Assembly: GCA_017557005.1 (NCBI GenBank) | Contig: JAFZFZ010000085.1 | Location: 1-53,417 of the forward strand | Source: Bacteroidaceae bacterium | GTDB taxonomy: Bacteria; Bacteroidota; Bacteroidia; Bacteroidales; Bacteroidaceae | Direction: 5' to 3' | Length of the DNA stretch: 53,417 nucleotides | Shown: piece after piece, positions 1 through 8,273 of the stretch | Layout of the letters: each line of letters starts with the position of its first letter | Position numbering within the stretch: position 1 is the stretch's first letter | Program-made: the position numbers and the translations under genes | The notes under the pieces: model-generated | What the model saw: only the letters and a program-made list of their open reading frames with translations | Told to the model about the DNA's origin: nothing | Database searches by the model: none

Positions 1-57
1 CTACAACATATGAATACAGATAAGTAGCAACATTACAACTATAGTTGCAACGATAAC

Positions 58-98
58 AACAGCAGCGATTACTACATATGATGGTAATCGCTGCTGTT
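58..98. terminator. Perfect 15-bp inverted repeat, possible terminator
   Basis: AACAGCAGCGATTAC (58-72) and its exact reverse complement (84-98) flank an 11-nt loop. There is no strong T-run on the plus side (ACTATAGAC follows), so it may end a gene outside the window or act as a bidirectional structure. No gene is visible in 1-227. The palindrome CAACTATAGTTG lies just upstream. Confidence 0.45.
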
Positions 99-176
99 AC
101 TATAGACAAATATTAATACCTGTACTTTATCGGATGCTTACCATATTGCTATAAGTTTGCGTTTTATAAAACAATA

Positions 177-210
177 GGGCTGGCCTCCGATTGGGAAGTC
201 AGCCCTTTTT
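177..210. terminator. Hairpin plus T5, terminator next to folC
   Basis: GGGCTG (177-182) pairs with CAGCCC (200-205), with two further pairs inward counting a G-U. TTTTT follows on the plus strand. It lies 18 bases beyond the folC stop, so it can end folC on the minus strand as well as plus-strand transcription entering the window. Confidence 0.6.
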
Positions 211-227
211 GTCTTATACTATTGCTC

Positions 228-1517
228 TTAACTATTATTCCAGGCTGCAAGCAGATCGGCCACGATGAAGCTGCTGCCGCCTACGTAGATGAAGTCGTCG
301 TTATCGGCTTCGGTGAGGGCGGCTCGTGTAGCCTCGGATACGGTGGAGTAGGTGGTGCCATGCAAACTGTGCTTGGCTGCCAAGGCTTGTAGCTCATGGC
401 TGGGTAGAGCGCGAGCTACGCTGGCTTGGGTGAAGTAGTAGGTGGCGTGCTTGGGCATCAGGGCGAGTACGGCGTTGATGTCTTTGTCGTTGACCATGCC
501 GAAGACGATGCGTAGCTGCCTGCAGGGTTGTGCCAAGATCTGCGGTACGATGTATTGGAAGCCTCCGATGTTGTGACCCGTGTCGCAGATGAGGCGGGGC
601 GAATCGCTGAGTTGCTGCCAGCGTCCCATGAGGCCAGTGAGTGGGCATACCTGGGCAAAGCCGTTGCGTATGGCCTCTTCACTGATGTGGTATCCGATAC
701 GTTGCAGTTCGCCGATGGCATGGAGTAGGGTGTTGACATTCTTCTCTTGGCAGTAGCCGCGCAGTGCCACTTGTAGGTTGCTGTAGGGCTGTGTCTGGTA
801 TATGTCGTAGTTGGCATCGCCGCCCTTGCTCACAATCATGGGCGTTTCTTGTGCGAAGATGATGGGGGCTTGCTTTGCGGTAGCTTCGTTGGTGAATACG
901 GGACGGGTCTCGTCGTTGTGTTCGCCTATGATAATGGGGGTGTGGGGCTTGATGATGCCAGCCTTCTCGTGGGCAATCTTGCCGAGTGTGTCGCCCAGGA
1001 AGCCTACGTGGTCAAAGCTGATGTTGGTGATGAGGGCGAGGTCGGGGCTGATGATGTTGGTGCAGTCGAGTCGGCCACCCAAGCCTACCTCGATAACGGC
1101 TACGTCGATCTGCTGCTCTGCAAAATAGTGGAAGGCCATAGCCGTGGTGAGCTCGAAGAACGAGGGGTGCAGCGGCTCGAAGAAGGCGCGGTGCTGCTCT
1201 ACAAAGTCGATGACAAACTGCTGGCTTATCATTTGTCCGTTTACACGGATGCGCTCCCTGAAATCTACCAAGTGGGGTGAGGTATAGAGTCCCACCTTGT
1301 AGCCGGCCGATTGAAGCACAGCTGCCAATGTGTGTGAGCAAGAGCCCTTGCCATTGGTGCCTGCTACGTGTAGCGTACGAAACTTGCGATGGGGGTGACT
1401 GAAATGTTCATCCAGGGCATGGGTGTTGCTCAGACCCTCTTTATAGGCTCCCTGTCCGATGTTTTGGAACAAGGGGGCACTATTATATAAATAGGTGATG
1501 GTTTCTTGGTAGGTCAT
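228..1517 (-). CDS. folC: Bifunctional folylpolyglutamate/dihydrofolate synthase
   Basis: A cytoplasmic ATP-dependent ligase that adds glutamate to dihydropteroate or folates. The Mur-ligase-type P-loop GTNGKGS is at residues 53-59, followed by the TSPHL segment, HEKAGIIK in the central domain and a C-terminal CDTGHN-type motif near residue 311. At 429 aa it has the usual FolC length and looks intact. The ATG at 1517 is the only good start. The leader on the same strand is the hairpin array described separately, and the last hairpin ends 9 nt before the ATG. panE lies upstream on the same strand, so the two cofactor genes (folate, pantothenate) may be co-transcribed. No promoter was recognised between them. 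Family assignment is secure; substrate range is inferred from the family. Confidence 0.93.
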   Translation of the reverse strand: MTYQETITYLYNSAPLFQNIGQGAYKEGLSNTHALDEHFSHPHRKFRTLHVAGTNGKGSCSHTLAAVLQSAGYKVGLYTSPHLVDFRERIRVNGQMISQQFVIDFVEQHRAFFEPLHPSFFELTTAMAFHYFAEQQIDVAVIEVGLGGRLDCTNIISPDLALITNISFDHVGFLGDTLGKIAHEKAGIIKPHTPIIIGEHNDETRPVFTNEATAKQAPIIFAQETPMIVSKGGDANYDIYQTQPYSNLQVALRGYCQEKNVNTLLHAIGELQRIGYHISEEAIRNGFAQVCPLTGLMGRWQQLSDSPRLICDTGHNIGGFQYIVPQILAQPCRQLRIVFGMVNDKDINAVLALMPKHATYYFTQASVARALPSHELQALAAKHSLHGTTYSTVSEATRAALTEADNDDFIYVGGSSFIVADLLAAWNNS

Positions 1518-1526
1518 TTCCTTATA

Positions 1527-1695
1527 GCTACTTCGTAGCGGTTAAAGCACCTGCGGTGCGGTTAAAGAAGCTTCGCTTCGGTTAAAGTTGCGTTGCAACG
1601 GTTAAAGTAACCTTCGGTTACGGTTAATCGCACCTAATGGTGCTGGTTAAAAGCTAATCGCTAACAGCCAACCGCCAACAGCGCAGCTCCGCTGC
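1527..1695. repeat. Array of seven mini-hairpins, 20-bp period, constant GGTTAAA linker
   Basis: Five units start exactly 20 bp apart at 1527, 1547, 1567, 1587 and 1607. Each has a perfect 5-6 bp stem with a 3-nt loop. A sixth (1630-1643, 4-nt loop) and a seventh (1683-1695) follow. The 7-nt linker GGTTAAA is conserved (GGTTAAT once), while stem sequences differ between units and always stay complementary: GCTAC/GTAGC, GCACC/GGTGC, GAAGC/GCTTC, GTTGC/GCAAC, GTAACC/GGTTAC, GCACC/GGTGC, GCAGC/GCTGC. Read on the minus strand (folC sense), five of the seven loops are G-N-A closed by C-G. The array fills the folC leader. Confidence 0.85.
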
Positions 1696-1727
1696 TGTTT
1701 TCGTTTTCGTTAACCCTTAACCCAATT

Positions 1728-2732
1728 TTAATTGAAATATTTCAGATTATCAACTGAGGGTTTTAACTCGCCTTGTTCAATCTTGTGGATAATCTCTACT
1801 ACACGGTCGTTGGCGGGGGTGGGGAAGCCTACCTTACGGCCAAAAGCGGATACGGCTCCGTTGATGGCATCAACCTCGGTGAGTTTACCCTTCTCCAAGT
1901 CCTGCAGCATGCTGGCTTTGAGCTTTGCATGTTTGCGTATGGCGATGGGGATGATGAAGAAGGAGAGGGCTTTCTTCACGGGGTTGGTGTAGTTGAGTAA
2001 TTTGACGATGTCCTTGCCTTGTACGGGCTCTATGCGGATACCTCCCTTTTGGCAAACGTCGATGCACTCCTTGATAAGTGCCTGCACGATACGGCGAGAG
2101 GCACGTGGACCAGCTGCTTCGCCAAAGGTGCAACCAAGTACGGCGCTCATGCCAGAGAAGGAGGCATTGATGAGCAGTTTGCTCCAGCGGGTGCCAAGGA
2201 AGTTTTCCTCTACATCGACCGTACCCATCAGCTGAAGCAGTTCTTTTACCTTATCGAAATGCTTGTTGCGACGCTCGGTGATGGCTCCTAATGAGAAGGA
2301 GAGGGCATCGGGCTCACTGGTGAGTTCGCACACTCCGGGTGATTGCAATGTGGCACCCCAAGCCACGGTGCATCCTAACACGCGCTCTTCGCCAAGAATC
2401 TCGGCTATCTGAACCTCGGGTAGTCCGTTTTGAAAGGTTACAAGTACACCGTCGGGTGCAAGGTACTCCTTGAGCATCGTAACTACCTCTACATTGTGTT
2501 GCTGCTTGGTCATGAGGAAAAGGATATCGTATTGTCCGCTCATCTCAGCAGGGGTGTATGCTGTGACGGGTTGGGTGAACTGTACGGTACCTGTAACCTG
2601 TGCACCATGTGCTTGCAAGGCTTCGATGTGTGCCTTGTTGCGATTGATGAGGTCGATGGCTACACCAGCTTTGCTGATATAGGCTCCGAGTATTGTGCCT
2701 AATGAACCGGCACCATAGATTGCTATACGCAT
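1728..2732 (-). CDS. panE: 2-dehydropantoate 2-reductase (ketopantoate reductase)
   Basis: NADPH-dependent reduction of ketopantoate to pantoate in pantothenate/CoA synthesis; cytoplasmic. The N-terminus MRIAIYGAGSLG is the Rossmann dinucleotide motif (GAGSLG, residues 7-12). MTKQQ near residue 70 and the helical C-terminal ApbA domain follow (334 aa, usual length). A longer frame reaches 2822, but its first 30 codons come from the GGTTAATGTTGAA repeats upstream, so the start at 2732 directly before the Rossmann strand is preferred. It lies 76 bp downstream of the threonine aldolase and upstream of folC on the same strand. Some members of this superfamily act on other 2-keto acids, so the exact substrate is inferred. 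Confidence 0.88.
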   Translation of the reverse strand: MRIAIYGAGSLGTILGAYISKAGVAIDLINRNKAHIEALQAHGAQVTGTVQFTQPVTAYTPAEMSGQYDILFLMTKQQHNVEVVTMLKEYLAPDGVLVTFQNGLPEVQIAEILGEERVLGCTVAWGATLQSPGVCELTSEPDALSFSLGAITERRNKHFDKVKELLQLMGTVDVEENFLGTRWSKLLINASFSGMSAVLGCTFGEAAGPRASRRIVQALIKECIDVCQKGGIRIEPVQGKDIVKLLNYTNPVKKALSFFIIPIAIRKHAKLKASMLQDLEKGKLTEVDAINGAVSAFGRKVGFPTPANDRVVEIIHKIEQGELKPSVDNLKYFN

Positions 2733-2743
2733 TGTTTTCTTAT

Positions 2744-2777
2744 GGTTAATGTTGAACGATGAACGGTTAATGTTGAA
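2744..2777. repeat. GGTTAATGTTGAA direct repeat in panE leader
   Basis: The 13-mer GGTTAATGTTGAA occurs at 2744-2756 and 2765-2777 with a 21-bp period. It shares the GGTTAA word and near-20-bp spacing with the hairpin array at 1527-1695 but does not form strong hairpins. Confidence 0.7.
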
Positions 2778-2808
2778 TGAATTTCTTCCCCCTTTAACCT
2801 CTAACCGA

Positions 2809-3843
2809 TTATAAATTCTCAATGTCCTCGATGAGACAGTCTACATTCTCGCTCTTGGTGGCCCAACTGGTACAGATGCGCACTGCTGTATGCTCCTCAT
2901 CGATGCGTTGCCAGAATGAGAAAAGATATTTCTTTGACAATTCTTCGTATTGGGCATTGCTGAAAATGGGGAACTGCTGATTGGTGGGGCTCTCGATCAA
3001 GAATTTGATTCCCTTGGCTTGGAGCGCTGATTTGATGCGCATGGCTTCGTCAATAGCGTGCTGGGCAATCTGCATATAGAGATTGTCGGTAAAGAGCTGG
3101 GCAAACTGTATGCCGAGCAAGCGACCTTTGGCCAGCATGCCGCCGTGACGCTTGATGCTATAGCGGAAGTCGCGCTTCAGTGTATCGTTGCTGATTACTA
3201 CAGCCTCTCCAAATAGAGCGCCTACCTTTGTGCCGCCAATGTAGAATACATCGGCCAGTGTGGCCAATTGGGGCAAGGTGATGTCGCTCTCGGGCGAACA
3301 TAGTCCGTAGCCGAGGCGTGCTCCGTCGACAAATAGGGGAAGCGCATATTTACGGCATACGGCGCTGATGGACTCCAACTCGTTGAGGGTATACACGGTG
3401 CCTACCTCGGTGGGGAACGAAATGTATACCATGCCGGGCTGTACCATGTGCTCGGGACCATCTTCGTGCTGATGAGCAAGTACGGCTTCTTCAATCTGGG
3501 TAGCAGTCAGTTTGCCATCGGGCGAGGCGATGGAGAGTACTTTGTGTCCGGTACTCTCGATCGCTCCCGTCTCGTGTACATTGATATGTCCGCTCCCAGC
3601 TGTAAGAACTCCCTGATAGGGACGCAGTATGTGAGAGATGACGGTAGTGTTGGTTTGTGTGCCACCTACGAGGAAGTGTACATCGACGTTGCTGTTGTCG
3701 CACGCCTGCTGTATGAGCAGTCTTGCTTGGTTGCAATAGGGGTCTTCACCATAACCGATGGTCTGCTCCATATTGCTTTCGAGCAGACGTTGCATGATCA
3801 GCGGGTGTGCTCCCTCGTTGTAGTCACATTGAAATTGTATCAT
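2809..3843 (-). CDS. ltaE: Low-specificity L-threonine aldolase, PLP-dependent
   Basis: A fold-type I PLP enzyme of the beta-eliminating lyase/threonine aldolase family, which cleaves L-threonine or allo-threonine to glycine and acetaldehyde. Visible signs are the FLVGGTQTN segment (57-65), VDGARLGYG with the cofactor-binding Asp (172-180), and YIGGTKVGALFG with the probable Schiff-base Lys206. Length is 344 aa, as usual. The ATG at 3843 begins a typical MIQFQCDYNEGAHP terminus. A long imperfect inverted repeat separates it from the S9 peptidase upstream. Glycine metabolism links it loosely to glyA elsewhere in the window, but the two are not neighbours. Confidence 0.88.
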   Translation of the reverse strand: MIQFQCDYNEGAHPLIMQRLLESNMEQTIGYGEDPYCNQARLLIQQACDNSNVDVHFLVGGTQTNTTVISHILRPYQGVLTAGSGHINVHETGAIESTGHKVLSIASPDGKLTATQIEEAVLAHQHEDGPEHMVQPGMVYISFPTEVGTVYTLNELESISAVCRKYALPLFVDGARLGYGLCSPESDITLPQLATLADVFYIGGTKVGALFGEAVVISNDTLKRDFRYSIKRHGGMLAKGRLLGIQFAQLFTDNLYMQIAQHAIDEAMRIKSALQAKGIKFLIESPTNQQFPIFSNAQYEELSKKYLFSFWQRIDEEHTAVRICTSWATKSENVDCLIEDIENL

Positions 3844-3857
3844 ATTATTTTTAAGTC

Positions 3858-3969
3858 TCGCAAGCTCAACTTTTCAGGAGTTAAGGTAGTTAAAAGGAGA
3901 TAGCACTTCGCTTTTGCTCCATATTATCTCCCTTTATCTTCATTTAACTACCATCTTACGCACTTGCGA
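3858..3969. repeat. Long imperfect inverted repeat between peptidase and ltaE
   Basis: TCGCAAG (3858-3864) pairs with CTTGCGA (3963-3969), GGTAGTTAAA (3885-3894) with TTTAACTACC (3943-3952), and AGGAGATA (3895-3902) with TATCTCCCT (3925-3933, one bulge). Together they form an interrupted cruciform. It may be a terminator for the upstream peptidase gene or a decayed repeat element. Confidence 0.6.
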
Positions 3970-3991
3970 AAGTTTAGTTTCTTATATATAA

Positions 3992-6247
3992 TTATTTCGC
4001 TTCGGTCCAGCTCGGAGGATTGACTCCCATGAGGTGGCGCACGAAGAAGTCGTAACGCTTGTGCTCGCCATAGGCCTCACCCATGGTGTGGCGCTGGCCG
4101 GGGAGGAAGACAAACTCGAAGTCTTTGCCTGCCTTCACGAGGGCGTTGACAACCTGCATGGTTGATGCGGGGTCTACATTGTCGTCCATCTCGCCCACTA
4201 CGAGCATCAAGGGACGGGTGAGCAGGTGGGCATTCTCTACGTTGCTGCCCTCCTTGTACTGGTCGCCTACGGGGTAGCCAAGCCACTGCTCGTTCCACCA
4301 GATCTTATCCATGCGGTTGTCGTGGCATCCGCAAGCCGAGTAGGCTGCCTTGTAGAAGTCGGGGTGGAAGAGTACGGCGGTCATTGCCTCCTGGCCACCT
4401 GCAGAGCATCCGTAGATACCTACACGGTCAATATCCATATAGGGATACTTCTCGGCAGCGGCACGTATCCAACTGATGTGGTCGGGGAGACCAGCATCCT
4501 TGAGGTTCTTGTGGCAGATATTCTCAAACTCGCGTGAACGGAATGAGGTGCCCATACCATCGACCATGACAACGATGAAGCCAAGCTCGGCAATAGAACT
4601 CATGTAATAGTGGTGGGCGGTGAATGTCTTGGGCACGTAGTGGTCGCCGGGGCCTTGGTAGATGTACTCGAGGATGGGGTATTGCTTCGTGGGGTCGAAG
4701 TTTGAGGGACGGATGATGAGTCCCCACATGTCGGTCTTACCGTCGCGGCCCTTGGCTGCAAACACCTCGGGTGCGCGCCAGCCTTCAGCTTCGAGACGTG
4801 TGATGTCGGCGGTCTCGAGAGCCATCACTGCATGGCCGTCCTTGGCATCGCGCAATACGGTGACGGGAGCATCGTTGGCGGTAGAGTATACATCTACAAG
4901 GTATTGCATGTCGCGTGAGAACCATGCCTTGTGTGTGCCACGCTCGGGAGTGAGGTCGGTAAATCCATTGCCGTCGAAGCCTACACGGTAGTAGCGGATG
5001 TGATAGGGGTCTTCGTCGGTCTGTACGCCATTGGCAGTGAAGTAAATCAGTTCGTTCTCTTCATCGATGCGTACGATTTCGCGTACATACCATTCGCCCT
5101 TGGTGATCTGATGGAGGGGCTGGCCGGTGGTGCGGTCGTACATGTAGAGGTGATTCCAGTTGTCGCGCTCGCTTGACCAGATGATGCGTCGGCCATCCTT
5201 GAGGTGGTGGCGGAAGATGCGTGAGTAGTTGACATACTTATCGCTGCTCTCTTCGATGATGGGGCGCACGCTGCCATCCTCGGCTGAGAGCTCGAGGATG
5301 CGGTAGTTTTGATGGCCACGCTCATTGAATTCGAAGGTCAGGGTGCGGCTATCCTTATCCCAACGGGGACGACTGATATTGTATTGGTGCTCGAAGAGGT
5401 CGGTAGAGGGGATGATGGCGCGGCCTGTCTCTACCTCGTAGATGCAGGGTACCTTGAAGGGGAGCTCGTCGCCAGGCTTTGCATACTCTTGCTTGTGGAG
5501 CTTGGGCTGCAACTGATCGGCTGGTGATGACTCTACATAGTATACGTAACGCTTCTCGGTGGGGCGGATCTTGCATGATACAACCTTGCGGCTATCGGGG
5601 CTCCACTGGATGTATGCTGAGTAATAGTTGGCCAAGGTGCCATCGATGCTGAGTTGGCGCTCGCGGCCTGTAGCACGCTCACGTACATAAATGTTGTGGT
5701 TCTTGATGTAGGCGGTATACTTGCCGTCGGGTGAAGGTACGGGTGAGGCTTCAAGCTCGTCGTCGCGCTCCATCCAGTGGCGCTGACGTCCCATGGGGCG
5801 TTGGGGGAATGCATTTGCCTGTGGTGTGCTTTCCTCGGTAAGCTGGTTCTTGCGGGTGTTGTAGATCCAACGATGTCCGTTGGTCTGGAAATGGATGACG
5901 TCGAGCTTCTCCTCTACGGTGAGGCGCTCGAGGTTCAGACCTTTAGCGCGAAACTCGCGCTTTGTAGCATCGCTAAGCGCTTTTGCAAGCTTGTCGTGGT
6001 TGAACAGTTCGGTGCGCTTCTGCTTGGCGGCATCTACAACGACATAGATGCGACCCTCGGGAGTGTTGCGCACATACCAGAAGCAGTGGGTGTCGCCAAT
6101 CCAGTTGGGCTGCACATTGTCATAATACACTTTGCCAGAATACTTGGCACGCTGCTCGAAAGCGCGCTTGTAGTCCTCTGTGGTACCTTGGGCCAGAAGG
6201 TTGGCGCTGAGGCATGTGAGGAACACGAGGAATAGTAGCTTTTTCAT
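3992..6247 (-). CDS. S9 family peptidase, dipeptidyl peptidase IV type
   Basis: A secreted or periplasmic serine exopeptidase removing N-terminal dipeptides, important for peptide use in Bacteroidales. The signal peptide MKKLLFLVFLTCLSANLLAQ fixes the start at 6247; an upstream ATG at 6280 would put 11 charged residues before it. The N-terminal two thirds are the DPPIV beta-propeller (DGKYTAYIKNHNIYVR is typical). The C-terminal alpha/beta hydrolase carries GCSAGG with Ser615, an Asp pair in GEMDDNVDP, and His720 in GQRHTMGEAYGEH. Length is 751 aa, in the family range. The 108-bp spacer to ansA contains short G-rich repeats and no clear promoter, so the gene may be read with ansA. Confidence 0.92.
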   Translation of the reverse strand: MKKLLFLVFLTCLSANLLAQGTTEDYKRAFEQRAKYSGKVYYDNVQPNWIGDTHCFWYVRNTPEGRIYVVVDAAKQKRTELFNHDKLAKALSDATKREFRAKGLNLERLTVEEKLDVIHFQTNGHRWIYNTRKNQLTEESTPQANAFPQRPMGRQRHWMERDDELEASPVPSPDGKYTAYIKNHNIYVRERATGRERQLSIDGTLANYYSAYIQWSPDSRKVVSCKIRPTEKRYVYYVESSPADQLQPKLHKQEYAKPGDELPFKVPCIYEVETGRAIIPSTDLFEHQYNISRPRWDKDSRTLTFEFNERGHQNYRILELSAEDGSVRPIIEESSDKYVNYSRIFRHHLKDGRRIIWSSERDNWNHLYMYDRTTGQPLHQITKGEWYVREIVRIDEENELIYFTANGVQTDEDPYHIRYYRVGFDGNGFTDLTPERGTHKAWFSRDMQYLVDVYSTANDAPVTVLRDAKDGHAVMALETADITRLEAEGWRAPEVFAAKGRDGKTDMWGLIIRPSNFDPTKQYPILEYIYQGPGDHYVPKTFTAHHYYMSSIAELGFIVVMVDGMGTSFRSREFENICHKNLKDAGLPDHISWIRAAAEKYPYMDIDRVGIYGCSAGGQEAMTAVLFHPDFYKAAYSACGCHDNRMDKIWWNEQWLGYPVGDQYKEGSNVENAHLLTRPLMLVVGEMDDNVDPASTMQVVNALVKAGKDFEFVFLPGQRHTMGEAYGEHKRYDFFVRHLMGVNPPSWTEAK

Positions 6248-6355
6248 TGTGGGTATTGTTTTTTTATGATTAATGGTCATTAAGGGGGGATAAATGGGGA
6301 TTAAGGGGTGTTAGAGACTTTGCTTAAAAACTCAAAAACTCATGATTTTAATTCC

Positions 6356-7411
6356 TCATTCCTCATTCGTAACGCTTATCTCTCCAGCCAAGGAGCGGTT
6401 CATGGTCTCACGGATGGTTTCGGGCTTGAGGCCTTGCCCCATCAGATACATCAGCTTCGTGAGCGCAGCCTCTACGGTAGAGTCGTGTCCGCTGATGATG
6501 CCTGCTTCGAGCAACTGAAGGCCCGTCTCGTAGAGGTTCATCTTAACGCTTCCTGTAGAGCATTGTGTGATGTTGACGATGATTTTGCCCGCTTCGGTAG
6601 CCTTGGCCAATGCTTTGGTAAGCCATTTGGCGCGTGGTGCATTTCCACTACCGAAGGTGCGGAAGATGATGCCCTTGAGCCATTTGCCTTGGAGGATCTT
6701 CTTCACCACCTGAGGTTGCATGCCCGGGAATAGTGAGAAGATGATGATGTCGGTATTCATCTTATAGTGGGGCGTGAGCACGGCATTGGGGTCATAGGGC
6801 TTGATGAAGTGTCGGTGATACTGAATCTCAATGCCGGAGTGAGCCAATATGGGGTAGTTGTTTGACTCAAAAGCATCGAAATTTTCGGCACTGATCTTGG
6901 TGGTGCGGTTTCCACGCATGAGCTTCTCGTGGAAGAAGACGCATACCTCTGGTACAATAGGGGTGCCATCGGGGTTCTTGGCTGCTGCAATCTCAATAGC
7001 CGTAAGGAGGTTTTCCTTGCCATCGGTGCGAAGTGCTCCGATAGGCAATTGGCTTCCGGTGAGGATGACGGGTTTCATTAGTCCTTCGAGCATGAAGCTG
7101 AGCGCTGAAGCTGTAAATGCCATGGTGTCGGTGCCGTGAAGGATGACAAATCCGTCGTATTGCTCATAATTGCTATAGATTATACCCACCAGTTCGGCCC
7201 AACATTCAGCGTTCATGTCAGACGAGTCGATAGGCGGATTGAATGCAATGGAGAAAATGTCGAGATTGAATTGTCTAATCTCAGGGACATGCAATAATAG
7301 ATGGTCGAAATTGAAATTCTCCAAAGCTCCAGTCTCTGGGTTCTGGATCATACCGATAGTACCACCAGTATAGATGAGAAGGATGGAGGCCGGTTTGGAT
7401 GTTTGGTTCAT
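6356..7411 (-). CDS. ansA: Type I asparaginase
   Basis: Hydrolyses L-asparagine to aspartate and ammonia. The N-terminal catalytic threonine motif TGGTIGM is at residues 15-21 and the second catalytic block LHGTDTMAFTASALS is near residue 95. At 351 aa with no signal peptide it fits a cytoplasmic type I enzyme. The frame extends to 7465, but ATG 7411 matches the family N-terminus (MNQTSKPASILLIYTGG) and lies downstream of the promoter at 7435-7466. Confidence 0.9.
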   Translation of the reverse strand: MNQTSKPASILLIYTGGTIGMIQNPETGALENFNFDHLLLHVPEIRQFNLDIFSIAFNPPIDSSDMNAECWAELVGIIYSNYEQYDGFVILHGTDTMAFTASALSFMLEGLMKPVILTGSQLPIGALRTDGKENLLTAIEIAAAKNPDGTPIVPEVCVFFHEKLMRGNRTTKISAENFDAFESNNYPILAHSGIEIQYHRHFIKPYDPNAVLTPHYKMNTDIIIFSLFPGMQPQVVKKILQGKWLKGIIFRTFGSGNAPRAKWLTKALAKATEAGKIIVNITQCSTGSVKMNLYETGLQLLEAGIISGHDSTVEAALTKLMYLMGQGLKPETIRETMNRSLAGEISVTNEE

Positions 7412-7434
7412 AGGTTGACATTTGATTTTAAGTG

Positions 7435-7466
7435 CGAAGATAATGAAAAGTCGTCTTATGAACAAA
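7435..7466 (-). promoter_or_regulatory. Promoter of ansA
   Basis: On the minus strand the -7 box is TATCTTCG (7442-7435, one mismatch to TAnnTTTG) and the -33 box TTTG (7466-7463), with 20 nt between. The start site would be near 7429, leaving a leader of about 18 nt. Confidence 0.6.
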
Positions 7467-7524
7467 ACAATCGGGAGATATACGCGTTTCTTTAATAAGT
7501 TAATAAAAAATTAAGAGTAAAATG

Positions 7525-7556
7525 TTTGTGTGATAAGGCAAATTGCTTTACTTTCG
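7525..7556 (+). promoter_or_regulatory. Promoter of the DUF308 gene
   Basis: -33 TTTG at 7525-7528, 20-nt gap, -7 TACTTTCG at 7549-7556 (one mismatch). It diverges from the ansA promoter. Confidence 0.6.
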
Positions 7557-7574
7557 TTGCAAAATAGTTAAACT

Positions 7575-8123
7575 ATGAATGTACAGATCGTTCGAAGTCT
7601 TTGCGTATTGCTTATAGGCTTTTTGTTTTTGGCGTTAGGCAATAGCGCTTTGAGTATGTTGGTGGTGGCTGTGGGAGTCTTGCTGATGATTCCCGGAGTG
7701 TTCTCGTTGGTGTCCTATCTGCGTCATTTGGAGCAGCGTCCTATGTTTCCGCTGGCGGCATTGGGAAGTTTCGTGTTGGGCTTGTGGATGGTGATGTCGC
7801 CTGCTTTCTTCGTGAGTTTCTTTATGTATGTTGTGGGTGGTGTGCTGGTGGCTCTTGGCGTGTATCAACTGGCAGGATTGTCGGTGACAAGTCGCGCCCT
7901 GGCGGTAGCTTGGCCCTTGTATGTGCTGCCTATCGTCGTATTGCTGGTGGGATTGTTTGTGATATTCAATCCTTTTGAAGCGGCTGCAATCCCTATCATC
8001 TTAATAGGCGCCGGCTGCATCATCAGTGCTGTTAATGATATCATTGCAGCTATACGTTCGGCAAAATTGCAGAAGAGAACCAAGCAGAGAAATGAATATA
8101 TGGATGCTGAAATTGTGGAATAA
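7575..8123 (+). CDS. DUF308/HdeD-type membrane protein
   Basis: An integral membrane protein of 182 aa with about six hydrophobic segments in pairs (for example residues 9-45, 58-98 and 112-155) and a short charged cytoplasmic tail (KLQKRTKQRNEYMDAEIVE). This matches the HdeD/DUF308 family, whose E. coli founder is linked to acid resistance. Function in Bacteroidales is not established. It is monocistronic with its own promoter 18 bp upstream of the ATG. Confidence 0.75.
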   Translation: MNVQIVRSLCVLLIGFLFLALGNSALSMLVVAVGVLLMIPGVFSLVSYLRHLEQRPMFPLAALGSFVLGLWMVMSPAFFVSFFMYVVGGVLVALGVYQLAGLSVTSRALAVAWPLYVLPIVVLLVGLFVIFNPFEAAAIPIILIGAGCIISAVNDIIAAIRSAKLQKRTKQRNEYMDAEIVE

Positions 8124-8176
8124 TACATGTCTCTGATAAATGTGTGTGCTTAGTATGCAATAAAGGAGTGAGATTC

Positions 8177-8207
8177 TTTGCAGTGTTAAAAAGAATATTT
8201 AACTTTG
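8177..8207 (+). promoter_or_regulatory. Promoter of galE
   Basis: -33 TTTG at 8177-8180, 19-nt gap, perfect -7 TAACTTTG at 8200-8207. The leader to the galE ATG is about 60 nt. Confidence 0.8.
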
Positions 8208-8273
8208 CGGTGCAAGATTCTGAACTTTTATATTGAAGATTCTATATTACGAATATAAACAGATACGACAAAC

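Noticed and set aside
849..1280. Open frame of 143 codons on the plus strand
   Set aside because: Antisense shadow of folC with no family resemblance.
1527..1695. CRISPR array before folC
   Set aside because: The conserved part is only 7 nt and the variable parts are palindromes of 13 nt; no cas genes are present.
5777..6235. Open frame of 152 codons on the plus strand
   Set aside because: Antisense shadow of the S9 peptidase gene.
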